Positions 1 to 9,202 of a stretch of 64,000 nt of DNA are shown here, in pieces (positions within the stretch are counted from its first letter, which is position 1; each line of letters opens with the position of its first letter). Location of the stretch: contig CAJTZK010000009.1 in the NCBI GenBank assembly GCA_910583785.1, positions 62,001-126,000 on the forward strand, given 5' to 3'. The DNA is from an uncultured Oscillibacter sp. (lineage in GTDB: Bacteria > Bacillota > Clostridia > Oscillospirales > Oscillospiraceae). The notes below the pieces were generated by a model. The model was given only the letters and a program-made list of their open reading frames with translations. It was not told the DNA's origin and searched no databases. Position numbers and translations under genes: made by a program.

Positions 1-1999
1 CGATGTCGTAAAGCCGCCCCGCCTCCCGGGCCTGCCGCACCCGTTCCACCGCCGTTTCGCCGTCCAGGGTGTAGTCTACCTCCACGCCCGTGCCCTCCAT
101 CGCCATCTGGATGTTCTGGCAGGTTACCTCTTCGTCGTCCACCGCCAGGATGCGGAGGATATCGTGCTTCATCCAGAAGCCCTGGTCGATGGCGTGTTCG
201 CTGATGTGCAGTTCCAGGTCCACCGTAAAGGTGGAGCCCTTTCCCTTCTCGCTCTCCACGGTGATCTTGCCGCCCATCAGGTCCAGCAGGTTCTTCGTGA
301 TGGCCATTCCCAGGCCGGTGCCCTGGATTTTGTTGGTGACGCTGTCCTCTTCCCGGGTAAAGGCCTGGAAAATCTTCTCTACGTACTCCGGGGTCATGCC
401 ATAGCCGTTGTCCGTGACGATGAAGCGGAAGTGGGCCAGCTGCTTGGCGAACTGGGGCAGCTCCTGCACCGTCAGGGTGACGTGGCCCCCCTCCGGGGTG
501 TATTTTACCGCGTTGGACAGCAGGTTCAGCAGAATCTGGTTCAGCCGGAGCTTATCCATCACCACATGCTCATGCTTCAGGTCCCGGCTGTGGACCTCAA
601 AGTTGTGGCCCTTGGCCTTCATCTGGGGCCGGATGATGGAGTCGATGTTTTCAACCAGGTCCACCATGCTCTCGTCCGAGAGGTTCAGGGTGGTCTTTCC
701 GGCCTCGATTTTGCTGATGTCCAGAATATCGTTGATCAGGCCCAGCAGGTGCTGGCTGGAGGAGGTGATCTTTTTCGTGTACTCCCGGACCTTGTCCGGT
801 TCCCCCGCGTCCCGGGCCAGCAGGGCGGCGAAGCCCACAATGGCGTTCATGGGCGTGCGGATGTCGTGGCTCATGTTGGAGAGGAAGGAGCTCTTGGCCC
901 GGTTGGCCTCCTCCGCGATCTGGAAGGCCTGCTCCGCCGTCTCTTTGGAGCGGGCCAGCATGGCATTGGATTCCTCCAGCTGCTGGTTCAGGACCTCCTG
1001 GCGGCGCAGGTTTTCCTGTTCCTGTCGGATGAGCTGGGCGCTGGTCTGCTGGCGCAGGATGGAGGCCGCCACCAGCGCCAGCATCCCCAGCAGCACCAGG
1101 GACAAAATCAGCAGCATGCGGATGACCGCACCCACCATGTTCACGGTGCCGGAGGCCACGAAATCCGCCGGGATCAGGAACAGCAGCAGCGTGTCGTACT
1201 CCGCCAGGGAGGTGACGCAGTAGTAATACTCCCTGCCCTCGTGATGGAAGTTGGCGCTGATGGTGTCCGTCTCCTCCAAGGCGGCCTGAATATCGGGGTA
1301 GGACTGGCCCTCCATGCCCTCCAGTACCTTCAGCACGTTGTAGGCCTGGATGGTGTTTCCCTGGGAGACGCCGTCGTGCATCCGGGTGCCGTTGCTTTTT
1401 AAAATGTAGGTCTCGTTCCGGCTGCCATAGGCCGCGCTGTCATAGTATTCGCTGAGGGTGTACACGTCCTTCAGCAGCACGGCGTGGGTAAACGTGACGG
1501 CCCCGGCGTGGAAGGGCTCCGCCAGCTTCTGCACGAAGGCCCAGTAGCTGCCCTGGTAGATATACGAGTCGGAGATAAAGGTATACCGGTCCTCCCCGGT
1601 GGAGAGGCGGTCAATGTCGGACCAGACGCCGTGTTTTCCCTCCGCGTCGTAGCAGTTGCCCCGGCTGTCCAGCAGCACCAGCATGGAGGAGTAGTGCTCC
1701 GTCGCCAGGAACTGGTCCAGCTTGCCGATGCTCTCCACCATGGCCTCTTCCGTCTCAAAGTTCCCGGTCTCCAGCAGGTTTACGGCGGCGGTGAGATAGT
1801 TCCAGTGGGAGTCCAGGGCGTTGCCCAGGTTTACCCGCACCTGGGAGGTGATCTCGTTGAGCTGGGTGGTGCGCTCTATAAAAATCTGATGCTGCAGATA
1901 GCTCATAAAGTAAGCGCCGCCCATCAGCGTAAACAGCAGCAGGCTGCCCGCCAGAACCGCCGTTAAAACAGCATGGCCTCCGTTTTTCTCAGCGTTCAT
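1..1999 (-). CDS. Hybrid sensor histidine kinase (partial, runs off the window start)
   Basis: Membrane sensor kinase that would autophosphorylate on His and pass phosphate to its own receiver. The frame is open from ATG 1999 to base 1 (666 residues visible). A first membrane helix lies near residues 8-28, an extracellular sensing region of about 250 residues follows, and a second helix (about 287-309) leads to a coiled coil. The H-box reads MSHDIRTPMN with the phospho-accepting His at residue 378; the ATPase N-box (NQILLNLLSNAVKYT) and the G-boxes (DNGYGM, GTGLGM) follow. A receiver domain begins near residue 610 with acidic pair D621/D622; its phospho-Asp lies beyond the edge. The gene sits 38 bp after two binding-protein genes on the same strand, which suggests they present ligand to this kinase. 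No start alternative is needed. Confidence 0.9.
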   Translation of the reverse strand, partial: MNAEKNGGHAVLTAVLAGSLLLFTLMGGAYFMSYLQHQIFIERTTQLNEITSQVRVNLGNALDSHWNYLTAAVNLLETGNFETEEAMVESIGKLDQFLATEHYSSMLVLLDSRGNCYDAEGKHGVWSDIDRLSTGEDRYTFISDSYIYQGSYWAFVQKLAEPFHAGAVTFTHAVLLKDVYTLSEYYDSAAYGSRNETYILKSNGTRMHDGVSQGNTIQAYNVLKVLEGMEGQSYPDIQAALEETDTISANFHHEGREYYYCVTSLAEYDTLLLFLIPADFVASGTVNMVGAVIRMLLILSLVLLGMLALVAASILRQQTSAQLIRQEQENLRRQEVLNQQLEESNAMLARSKETAEQAFQIAEEANRAKSSFLSNMSHDIRTPMNAIVGFAALLARDAGEPDKVREYTKKITSSSQHLLGLINDILDISKIEAGKTTLNLSDESMVDLVENIDSIIRPQMKAKGHNFEVHSRDLKHEHVVMDKLRLNQILLNLLSNAVKYTPEGGHVTLTVQELPQFAKQLAHFRFIVTDNGYGMTPEYVEKIFQAFTREEDSVTNKIQGTGLGMAITKNLLDLMGGKITVESEKGKGSTFTVDLELHISEHAIDQGFWMKHDILRILAVDDEEVTCQNIQMAMEGTGVEVDYTLDGETAVERVRQAREAGRLYDI

Positions 2000-2037
2000 C
2001 GCCGCATCCCCTCTCTCTCCGGACTTCCAGCCGGCGG

Positions 2038-3873
2038 TCAGTGAAGCGTAATATAATCCGTGGGCGGCGCCAGCTGCTTTCCCTCGGCCAGGCGTTCCGC
2101 GACCAGTTGCTTAAAAGGCGTTTCCGCCTCCTCGTAATCCGTAATCCCCGCCGCGGCCAGAAGGTCCCCGTGCATCATAAGCTCGCTGCCCAGCAGGGCC
2201 ACGGAATAGGTCCGGGCCCGGTCCAGCTTCCCGCCGTCCCTCCGGAGCTCTTCCAAGACATAGCCCTCTTCCGTCCTCCGGACCTCCATTTCAAAGCCGC
2301 TGGAGACATAAAGGGCGGAATCGTTTATCACGGACCCCCGCCGCCCGGATGCCGTCAGGACGCTGGACAGGTAGTGGAACAGCTGCTCCCCGGTCATGGT
2401 GCATAGAAGAATGTCCACCGACTCGCCCATGGTCAGGAAGTCCAGCTCTTCCCGGGTGTAGTCCCCGGCGGCGATGTTCCCGGCCACGTTTACCGACTGG
2501 CCCGCCAGCAGCTCCGTGCCCAGTTCCTCCCGGAGGGTGTTCATCACCGCCGAGGCTGCGGGGCTGCCGCCGCCGGGCTCGAAGGCGTAGGCGTACCCAG
2601 TTTCGATGCGGGCGGCGGCGGTGGCCTCCGCTCCGCCGCCGCCCATGGCCTCGTTGAAGGCGTCAAAGGCGGAGCGGGCGTCGGTATACGTTCCGGCAAG
2701 CATCCCCTGGACCACCTTCTGGGAGGCGGAGAACATGTCCGAGGAGGCCAGGCGGATATAAAGCTGGTTGGCCTCCAGGAGGGGGCCCGCGCCGGACAGC
2801 AGGGGAGACCGTTCCAGTTCCACACCCCTATTATACGCGATCATGTTTTGCCCGTTCGCCACGTGCCGCAGGCCCTCCTGGCTGAGCATGGCCTCCATAA
2901 TGGAAAAAATGAGCTCTTTCCGCTCCGGGCTTTCCTCCGCCCGGGCGCTGGCGGCTACCTGGAAGGCAGGGTAGGTCAGGTACCAGCTGTCCTCCGGGCT
3001 GTCCCCGTAATAGGGCATCATCACGGATTCCGCCCCCACGCCGTAGAAGCCAGCCTCGCCGCAGGTGGCGCGGATCATGGCGCACTCGCGGTTTTGGTAG
3101 GCTGTGAAGAGATCGGCGGTGCTCCCCTCCAGGTCGGCGGGGCCCAGTCCGGCCTGGTCCAAAAAGTCCAGCATCCGCTGGAAGACGGGGAGCCAGACCT
3201 CCCCGCTGAGCTGGTCCGTCTGGCCGCTCTCGTAGAGCTGCCGCCACTCCCGGCCCTCCTGGGAGGCCAGGCGGGAGGCGGAGAGGCCCTGTAAGACCTC
3301 CATACAGGTGTAATCCGCCCCGAAGTTAGACCGGAAAGGCCGGATTCCCTTCTCCCGCAGGGCGGCGCAGACGTCCAGGAACTCCTGGTAATTCGCGGGG
3401 ATGTCCAGGCCGTTTTCCTCCAGCAGGGAGCGGTTGACCAGGATGCTGTCGATTTCCCCACAGGCTGGGAGCCAGTTCACCGTCCCGTCGCTGTAGGTAT
3501 AGCTCCGCAGATAGGCCTGGGGAAAGGTGTTGGCCAGCTCGGAGTCGCTGAGGTCCGCCAGGGCGTCCCTCCAGGGCGACACGTCGTTCAGGGAGAAGCG
3601 CCGGAGGGTCAGGATGTCCGGCAGGTCCTCCGCCTGTTCCTTAAAGCGGTAGAAATCCGCAGAGTTTGTGGCCACGTAGAACTGGAAGTCCACGCTGGGA
3701 AATGTCCTCTGGAGGTATTGCCCATAGCCCTCTGTCAACTGGTCGCTCCAAAGGGCGATGGTGACGGTTTCACCCTCCGTTCCGTCCCTCTGGCCGTTTC
3801 CACCGCATCCGGCCAGAAGGAGGAGCGCCGCCAGCGTTAAAAGAACGCCCGCTCTTCTGCTCACGCGCCTCAT
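2038..3873 (-). CDS. Lipoprotein: solute-binding domain fused to 5'-nucleotidase C-terminal-like domain (second of tandem pair)
   Basis: 611-residue exported lipoprotein. The signal peptide ends in LLAGC with the lipid-modified Cys at 23. Residues about 35-400 look like an ABC-type family 1 extracellular sugar-binding protein (TIALWSDQ start, LPDILTL, NGLDIPANYQEFLDVCAAL). After a Gly/Ala-rich linker (MGGGGAEATAAA) residues about 430-600 resemble the C-terminal, substrate-recognition half of 5'-nucleotidases (AGNIAAGDYTREEL, TMTGEQLFHYL, ARTYSVALLGSEL) without the metal-binding catalytic half. It lies 31 bp after a paralogue of the same design and 38 bp before a hybrid histidine kinase. With no permease nearby, a role as extracellular co-sensor for the kinase is inferred. 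RBS GGAAGGGG precedes the ATG. Confidence 0.8.
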   Translation of the reverse strand: MRRVSRRAGVLLTLAALLLLAGCGGNGQRDGTEGETVTIALWSDQLTEGYGQYLQRTFPSVDFQFYVATNSADFYRFKEQAEDLPDILTLRRFSLNDVSPWRDALADLSDSELANTFPQAYLRSYTYSDGTVNWLPACGEIDSILVNRSLLEENGLDIPANYQEFLDVCAALREKGIRPFRSNFGADYTCMEVLQGLSASRLASQEGREWRQLYESGQTDQLSGEVWLPVFQRMLDFLDQAGLGPADLEGSTADLFTAYQNRECAMIRATCGEAGFYGVGAESVMMPYYGDSPEDSWYLTYPAFQVAASARAEESPERKELIFSIMEAMLSQEGLRHVANGQNMIAYNRGVELERSPLLSGAGPLLEANQLYIRLASSDMFSASQKVVQGMLAGTYTDARSAFDAFNEAMGGGGAEATAAARIETGYAYAFEPGGGSPAASAVMNTLREELGTELLAGQSVNVAGNIAAGDYTREELDFLTMGESVDILLCTMTGEQLFHYLSSVLTASGRRGSVINDSALYVSSGFEMEVRRTEEGYVLEELRRDGGKLDRARTYSVALLGSELMMHGDLLAAAGITDYEEAETPFKQLVAERLAEGKQLAPPTDYITLH

Positions 3874-3904
3874 GATCCCCTTCCTTTCAGGGGTTCTCCG
3901 GCTT

Positions 3905-5701
3905 TTACTCCCAGGAATCGTCCGGAGACACCATCTTTTGTTTTTCCAGGTACTCCCGCAGGAAGTTCCGCAAAGAACCCTCCCGCACCTCGGCGGCGCA
4001 GGCTTCAGCGGTTTCCCCGGTGTAGCTGTCCATGGGGAAGGCCACCTGATAAGTCTGGCTGTCCTCCAGTTCCCCGCCGCCCCGTACCGACAGGACGTAG
4101 GGGAAGGGCCTTCCGTCTCCCTCCTTGTCGAAGCCCGCCTGGGCCAGTTCCTTGGCCTGGGCGCCCGTCATGGAGAGTACGGCGTATTTCCCGTCAAAGG
4201 CGGGAAGCACCGTGGTGGACGTGTCCGTGTTGATCTTTCCGGCGTAGAGCTTGCCAGTGACGCAGGCCCGCAGGCTGGGACCCTCTTTGTAAAAGGTCCC
4301 GATGGGGACCATGGCCGCGTCCGCCCCGGCGGCGGAGCCCAGGACCCTGCCCACCAGCGCCCCGGTTTCCTCCAGGGTGAAATCGGCGGTGCTTTCGCAG
4401 AAGTAGAGGTGCCCGGACTGGGCCAGGGCGCTCTGCTGGAGCGCGTCCATCCGGGCAATGCAGCCAGGGCCGTCCATGCCGTTTTCCCCCCGGAACCACT
4501 CCTTGTAGGCCTGCCCGATGTCCGCCAGGACATTTTCCCATCCGGCGTAGGTCATGGGAAAGGCCCGGCCCTCCCACAGGGCCTGCTGCGCGTCGTAAAT
4601 CAGGGAGTCTTCCGGAAGGGCGGTGTTGTTCAGCACGCTCAGGACGCAGGGCGTTTCCGCGCTGATAAAGGCGGCCTGGCCCTCTTCGGAAAACAAAAGG
4701 GACAGGAGGCGGAGGGCCTTTTCCAGCTTCTCTTCATTGCCCGGTTCCGTGAGATGCCGGCTGAGGCCGATGAAGCTGATGGGGCTGTACATATACACGT
4801 TTTTGCTGCCGTCCTCCCCGATGTAGGGCATGATGCCCAGTTTGTCTCCGGTGTCCGGCAGTTCGGTGATGTTGACGGTCATCACGCTGGTGAAAAATAC
4901 GGATTTCCGGTTCCCCAGATAGTCCAGGAGCATGTCGGGGTTGTTCCGGTCCTCGGGGTCCGTTTGAAACATGCCGATGTCGATGAGACGCTGGACGTGG
5001 GCCATGGTCTCCTCCCACATTCCCGCCGCCGGGGCGTCTCCCGCCAGGAAGTCCCGCTCCCAGGCCATGCCCTCCGGAGTGGTGAGCCAGCCGGTTTTGG
5101 CCAGGTTGAACACGGCGGAGAAGGGATTTCCCGTCAGCTGCGTGCCCAGTACGCCGGGGATTAGGCCCGCTTCCCGGATCTTGGCGCACAGCGCCTCCAG
5201 TTCCGCGAAGTTCTCCGGGACCTCCCACCCGTGCTCTTCCATCAGGGTCTGGTTGTAAAAGGTTCCGTACATGGCGTAGTTTACCGGAAGGAGGTAAATC
5301 CCGCCGGAGATGGACACCTGGTCCAGGATGGGGGTGGGAAAGCGGTTGATAAAGGAATAACCGGACAGGTCCGCCAGGCGTTCCTCCGCCAGTTCCTGGT
5401 TCAAAATCTGCGTTGTGATAAAAATATCCGGGATGTCGTCTCCCCGCATCTGGGCCCAGCTGTAGCCAGTTTGATTGGCCCCGGCATAGGGGAGGAACCC
5501 CAGTTCAATGTCCGGGCACTCTTTGCCCAGCAACTCTAAAAAGCGGTTGTAACTGCTCCAGGTACTCAAGGTCAGGAGCTGGGACCCGGCGTCCGTACTG
5601 GCAATGCGGTCCTCGGGGCCCCCTGGGGAAGCGCAGGCGGACAGCAGCAGCAGCGCCGCAGCGTACAGCGCCAGGAGGCGGCGGGGCATTCTCGTGGTCA
5701 T
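3905..5701 (-). CDS. Lipoprotein: solute-binding domain fused to 5'-nucleotidase C-terminal-like domain (first of tandem pair)
   Basis: 598-residue lipoprotein, first gene of the minus-strand operon. Signal peptide with lipobox LLSAC (Cys 23). Residues about 40-420 have the layout of a family 1 solute-binding protein (STWSSYNRFLELLGKECPDIELGF, DIPDIFITTQ, LMEEHGWEVPENFAELEALCAKI). The C-terminal part (about 430-580) again resembles the 5'-nucleotidase C-terminal domain: GALVGRVLGSAAGADAAMV, GKLYAGKINTDT, LSMTGAQAKELAQAGF, SQTYQVAFP. It is clearly related to the next gene but diverged over the whole length, so the pair is an old duplication. A sigma-A promoter lies about 80 bp upstream. Role as ligand sensor for the downstream kinase is inferred; an ordinary transporter component is less likely because no ABC permease or ATPase is adjacent. 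Confidence 0.8.
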   Translation of the reverse strand: MTTRMPRRLLALYAAALLLLSACASPGGPEDRIASTDAGSQLLTLSTWSSYNRFLELLGKECPDIELGFLPYAGANQTGYSWAQMRGDDIPDIFITTQILNQELAEERLADLSGYSFINRFPTPILDQVSISGGIYLLPVNYAMYGTFYNQTLMEEHGWEVPENFAELEALCAKIREAGLIPGVLGTQLTGNPFSAVFNLAKTGWLTTPEGMAWERDFLAGDAPAAGMWEETMAHVQRLIDIGMFQTDPEDRNNPDMLLDYLGNRKSVFFTSVMTVNITELPDTGDKLGIMPYIGEDGSKNVYMYSPISFIGLSRHLTEPGNEEKLEKALRLLSLLFSEEGQAAFISAETPCVLSVLNNTALPEDSLIYDAQQALWEGRAFPMTYAGWENVLADIGQAYKEWFRGENGMDGPGCIARMDALQQSALAQSGHLYFCESTADFTLEETGALVGRVLGSAAGADAAMVPIGTFYKEGPSLRACVTGKLYAGKINTDTSTTVLPAFDGKYAVLSMTGAQAKELAQAGFDKEGDGRPFPYVLSVRGGGELEDSQTYQVAFPMDSYTGETAEACAAEVREGSLRNFLREYLEKQKMVSPDDSWE

Positions 5702-5784
5702 GGGGGATGCGCTCCTCTCTGGTTTGGCGTCCTCCCCGGAAGCGCCGTGGCGCCTCTCGAAAAAGGCACAGTATAATATACATT

Positions 5785-5813
5785 ATTCTATACCCAACGC
5801 CTGGAAAAGTCAA
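5785..5813 (-). promoter_or_regulatory. Promoter of the binding-protein/kinase operon
   Basis: On the minus strand TTGACT (5813-5808), a 17-bp spacer and TAGAAT (5790-5785). Transcription would start near 5778, about 77 bases before the ATG at 5701. Confidence 0.7.
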
Positions 5814-6123
5814 GGAAGGCGGCGGGCGGGGAGTGTCCTGAAAAGCGAAAGGGATGTATCTTAGGCGTTAGCCTTGAGCAGCATGCCTTTGGCATAAATA
5901 CAGAGTTATAATTTTTTACATTGTACCGATGGTGCTTTATTACATAGGGCCGCATTTATTGAAGAAAATCGGATCATTTCAGGATTGACCGTGCGGGATG
6001 TGATGCGGGCTGTTATTGGTTTATCGTAGTCACAGGGGGCCGCTTTTTTATTTATGGCCACAACAGCGTTCCCGCCCCCAATATCCCGGCTGTTATAAAA
6101 GACAAACCCAGTGGAAAAAGGAC
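5814..6123. other. AT-rich intergenic stretch between divergent promoters
   Basis: About 310 bases between the leftward promoter and the rightward chemoreceptor promoter. It is clearly more AT-rich than its surroundings. I see no gene, no repeat and no c-di-GMP riboswitch core. Confidence 0.6.
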
Positions 6124-6152
6124 TTGCAAAAGCAACCGTACCTCAGTATAAT
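6124..6152 (+). promoter_or_regulatory. Promoter of the chemoreceptor gene
   Basis: TTGCAA (6124-6129), 17-bp spacer, TATAAT (6147-6152). The ATG at 6212 follows a GGAG-type RBS at about 6199. Confidence 0.75.
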
Positions 6153-6211
6153 TATATAATATGGGTGGTGTGCCCATTTTGAATTCTGACAGACAGATGG
6201 AGTGAGCAACC

Positions 6212-7879
6212 ATGAAAAAACGCAAGTTTTCAAAGAGCAGTTCCGAAGGAAAGCAGACCCGCATCGGCAAGAAGGTAGGCAATGTGGTGGTCATCATGCA
6301 GATGATATCCGTTGTGTTCGCGGTAGGCATGTGCGTGATCATGTTCCGCTCCTTGGCAACGGGAATGCTGGAGCAGCGCTGTACCAATGGCACCAACATG
6401 CTGAGCTATGTCCTGAGCCAGTCTGGCGGCGCGGAGGATCCCAACCAGCTGCTGGATGAGCTGAAAAGCCGCATGGGCTGTGAGTTTACGATCTTCGAGG
6501 GGAATACCCGGGCCTACACCACAGTGGTCCAGGACGGACAGCGGGTGGTAGGCACCGCGCTGTCTGCTGAGCTGTCCGAGATTGTGCTGCAAAAGGGACA
6601 GAACTATGTGGGGAAGGCAACCATCCTGAATGAGGAATACCTGTGTTCCTATGTCCCTACCAGGGACGCCTCTGGAGCGGTCAACGGCCTTCTTTTTGCT
6701 GGCATTTCCTCCGCCGACGCCAACCACCAGATTTTTATGACGGTAATCTGGTCCTCCTTGGTGAGCCTTGGCGTCATCATCGTGTGCATCTTCTTCCTGA
6801 CCGCTTACCTGAAAAAGACCGTCTCTGCTCCCCTGGCGGAGATTACCCAGGTGGCCAGCCGGCTGGAGCAGGGCAGGCTGGGCCTGAACGGCAGCGGAGA
6901 GAGCGGGATTACCGTCCATTCCAATGACGAGGTTGGCCAGCTGGCCCGCATTTTCGAAAGGACGATTCACCGCCTCCGGTCGTACATCGGCGAGATCGCT
7001 TCCATACTGGATTCTATCGCCTCCGGGGACTTGACGGCCTCCGCCCAGCAGGAATACGTGGGAGATTTTATGTCCATCAAGACCTCCCTGGACAGCATTC
7101 AGTCAAAGCTCAACGATACTATGGGCCAAATCCGGGAGAGCGCCGAACAGGTATCCGCTGGCGCCGAGCAGGTGTCCAACAGCGCCCAGGCCCTAGCCCA
7201 GGGCGCCACGGAACAGGCCAGCTCTGTGCAGGAGCTGTCCGCCACCATCAGCGATATCTCCGTAAACGCCAAGCGGACCGCCCAGGCCACCGAGGAAGCC
7301 GGACAGTTTGTGGAACAGGCGGGCGGCCAGCTGGGCGCCAGCATGGAGTACGTCAAGCAGCTCAACACGGCGATGGGCAAAATCTCCAGCTCCTCCGAGG
7401 AAATCAGCAAGATCATTGCCGCCATTGAGAACATTGCCTTCCAAACGAATATCTTGGCGTTGAACGCCGCGGTGGAAGCCGCCCGGGCCGGAACGGCCGG
7501 AAAGGGTTTCGCCGTGGTTGCCGACGAGGTCCGCAACCTGGCCAACAAGTCTGACGAGGCGGCCAAGGCCACCAAGGACCTGATCGAAAGCTCCATCGCC
7601 GCCGTGGCGGAGGGGAGCAGCGTAGTAAACGAGGTCACCCAGTCCCTGGACCGCACCAGCGTCAGCGCCGGAGGCGTGACGTCTCAAATGACCATCGTGG
7701 TGGAGGCGGTGGAAAAGCAGACCTCCGCTATCAGCCAGGTTACCGAGGGCATTGACCAGATTTCCAGCGTGGTGCAGACCAACTCCGCCACCAGTGAGGA
7801 GAGCGCCGCCGCCAGCCAGGAGCTCTCCTCCCAGGCCAGCCTCCTGAAGAGCCTGGTGGCCGCGTTCCGCCTGAAGTAA
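6212..7879 (+). CDS. Methyl-accepting chemotaxis protein with single Cache-type sensor
   Basis: 555-residue transmembrane chemoreceptor that would signal to CheA/CheW. A basic N-terminus precedes helix 1 (about 23-45). Residues 50-170 form a compact extracellular domain of the single Cache type (FTIFEGNTRAYTTVVQDGQR, GKATILNEEYLCSYVP). Helix 2 is at about 174-199, followed by HAMP (about 200-275) and the long helical signalling domain. The highly conserved hairpin tip is intact (IAFQTNILALNAAVEAARAG, then GKGFAVVADEVRNLA). The C-terminus (KSLVAAFRLK) has no NWETF-type tether for CheR. It is transcribed alone from its own promoter; no chemotaxis or flagellar genes are in the window, so the ligand is unknown. 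Confidence 0.95.
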   Translation: MKKRKFSKSSSEGKQTRIGKKVGNVVVIMQMISVVFAVGMCVIMFRSLATGMLEQRCTNGTNMLSYVLSQSGGAEDPNQLLDELKSRMGCEFTIFEGNTRAYTTVVQDGQRVVGTALSAELSEIVLQKGQNYVGKATILNEEYLCSYVPTRDASGAVNGLLFAGISSADANHQIFMTVIWSSLVSLGVIIVCIFFLTAYLKKTVSAPLAEITQVASRLEQGRLGLNGSGESGITVHSNDEVGQLARIFERTIHRLRSYIGEIASILDSIASGDLTASAQQEYVGDFMSIKTSLDSIQSKLNDTMGQIRESAEQVSAGAEQVSNSAQALAQGATEQASSVQELSATISDISVNAKRTAQATEEAGQFVEQAGGQLGASMEYVKQLNTAMGKISSSSEEISKIIAAIENIAFQTNILALNAAVEAARAGTAGKGFAVVADEVRNLANKSDEAAKATKDLIESSIAAVAEGSSVVNEVTQSLDRTSVSAGGVTSQMTIVVEAVEKQTSAISQVTEGIDQISSVVQTNSATSEESAAASQELSSQASLLKSLVAAFRLK

Positions 7880-8339
7880 CGCCGGAGGCGCGTTTTACAT
7901 AGCCGCATAGCGCGCAGGCGCCGTGCTGGCGGGGCCGCCTTGGCTGCGCCCGCTTTCCTGCGGATTTGGGGCTGCGGTATGGCGGGCTTCACAGGAACCG
8001 GGGAATCCTCCCAAGGGCCCGCCGTTTTCAAGGGATTTTACAAGAAAACAGCAGAAAAAGCATGCGTTTCTGTAATATGAAACGCATGCTTTTTTTCTGG
8101 TTTCCCTCATTCTTCTTCGCCGCTCCGGCCTTCATCGCCTTATCCGGGAGGTCCGGCATCAGGGCGGTCCCCATCCATCCGTTCCATCCGCAGCCCCCGG
8201 CGGGGGTTCCTCCGCCCCCAATACGGCGGGCCCCTGGGTAAGCCGCTTTAAAAGTTTGCCCTGCGAAGCAAAAACATCCGCCCGCTTCCGGGATTGCTGG
8301 GTACAATAACAGCATCTAGATAACGGGAGGTATATAAGC
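7880..8339. other. Intergenic stretch between chemoreceptor and recombinase
   Basis: About 460 GC-rich bases without a convincing gene. It holds the terminator at 8055-8096. A TACAAT hexamer at 8302-8307 could be the -10 of the recombinase gene but has no good -35. Confidence 0.55.
8055..8096. terminator. Bidirectional Rho-independent terminator
   Basis: Perfect 12-bp stem (8059-8070 with 8079-8090, loop TGTAATAT) flanked by an A-run on the left and a T-run on the right, so it can end transcripts on either strand. It most likely closes the chemoreceptor transcript. Confidence 0.85.
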
Positions 8340-9185
8340 ATGGAAAAGAGGACATTGACCGCCGGACAGGCCCGGGCGTTTGCAAAGCACCTGCGGAGGG
8401 AAGAGCGGGCGGAGGCAACCGTGGAGAAATATGTACGGGACACAGAGGCGTTTATGGCTTGGCAGAGCCATAAGGGGGTGACAAAGGAGTCCGTTCTGGC
8501 GTGGCGGGAGCGCCTGTTGGAAACCGGGCTCTCCCCCGTAACGGTCAACGCCAAGCTGTCGGCCCTCAACAGCCTGCTTCAGTTCCTGGGCTGGGAGGAC
8601 TGCCGGGTCAAATTCCTGAAAATTCAGCGCCGGGCATTCCGGGAGTCCTCCAAAGAGCTGTCCAGGGAGGAGTTTGGCCGCCTGCTGGAAACAGCCCGGA
8701 ACCAGGGGCGGGAACGGCTGGAGCTGCTGCTGGAGACCATCTGCGCCACGGGAATCCGTGTGTCTGAAATCCGGCATATCACGGTGGAAACCGCCGGGCG
8801 GGGCATGGCGGAGGTACGGATGAAAGGCAAAATCCGCGTTATTCTCCTGCCCCCAAAGCTGTGCCGCAAGCTGCTTAAGTACGCCAAAAAGCAAAAAACC
8901 GCCACTGGAGAAATTTTTCTCACCAGCAGCGGGAAGGGGTTATCCCGCAAACAGATATGGCGGGAGATGAAGTCCCTGTGCGAAAAGGCCCGCGTAGAGC
9001 CCTCCAAGGTTTTCCCCCATAATCTCCGGCACCTGTTTGCCACCCTGTTTTACAGGGCTTGCCGGGACATTGTGAAACTAGCGGACGTGCTGGGCCACAG
9101 CTCCATCGAAACTACGCGCATTTACTTGCTGTCCACTGGGGCGGAACATGCGCGGTGGCTGGGAAGCCTGGGGGTCGTCCGCTAG
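8340..9185 (+). CDS. Tyrosine recombinase, candidate DNA invertase
   Basis: 281-residue XerC/D-like site-specific recombinase that would cut and rejoin DNA through a covalent phosphotyrosine. An N-terminal SAM-like core-binding domain (about 8-85) precedes the catalytic domain. The expected active-site set is present: R140 (ATGIRVSE), K164 (MKGKIRV, tentative), H227 and R230 (HNLRH), H253 (LGHSS) and nucleophile Y262 (TRIYLL). RBS GGGAGG lies before the ATG. Its stop codon overlaps the left arm of an inverted repeat whose partner is 236 bp away, just ahead of the surface-glycan operon. That position strongly suggests it flips the intervening promoter segment. No excisionase, phage or conjugation genes are nearby, so an element integrase is less likely. 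Confidence 0.9.
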   Translation: MEKRTLTAGQARAFAKHLRREERAEATVEKYVRDTEAFMAWQSHKGVTKESVLAWRERLLETGLSPVTVNAKLSALNSLLQFLGWEDCRVKFLKIQRRAFRESSKELSREEFGRLLETARNQGRERLELLLETICATGIRVSEIRHITVETAGRGMAEVRMKGKIRVILLPPKLCRKLLKYAKKQKTATGEIFLTSSGKGLSRKQIWREMKSLCEKARVEPSKVFPHNLRHLFATLFYRACRDIVKLADVLGHSSIETTRIYLLSTGAEHARWLGSLGVVR

Positions 9186-9202
9186 GGACAGAATACGCAC
9201 TC
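9184..9202 (+). repeat. Left inverted repeat of the candidate invertible segment
   Basis: AGGGACAGAATACGCACTC. It matches the reverse complement of 9420-9438 at 17 of 19 positions, with a perfect core GACAGAATACGCA (9187-9199). Local arms ACAGA and TCTGT flank an 8-bp centre, the usual geometry of a tyrosine-recombinase core site. Confidence 0.85.

Noticed and set aside
164..1402. Long plus-strand frame opposite the histidine kinase
   Set aside because: It has no family resemblance and is opposite a continuous kinase frame with intact H-box, N-box and receiver motifs. GC-rich codon bias commonly opens such antisense frames. The same applies to the other long antisense frames, for example at 3758-5164, 10772-12196, 37465-39573 and 52006-54006.
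6000..6200. Possible c-di-GMP riboswitch before the chemoreceptor
   Set aside because: Such riboswitches often precede chemoreceptor genes, but the conserved core and paired stems were not found; only a promoter and RBS are supported.
8340..9185. Recombinase as integrase of a prophage or conjugative element
   Set aside because: No phage, excisionase, relaxase or attachment-site tRNA is near; inverted rather than direct repeats adjoin it.
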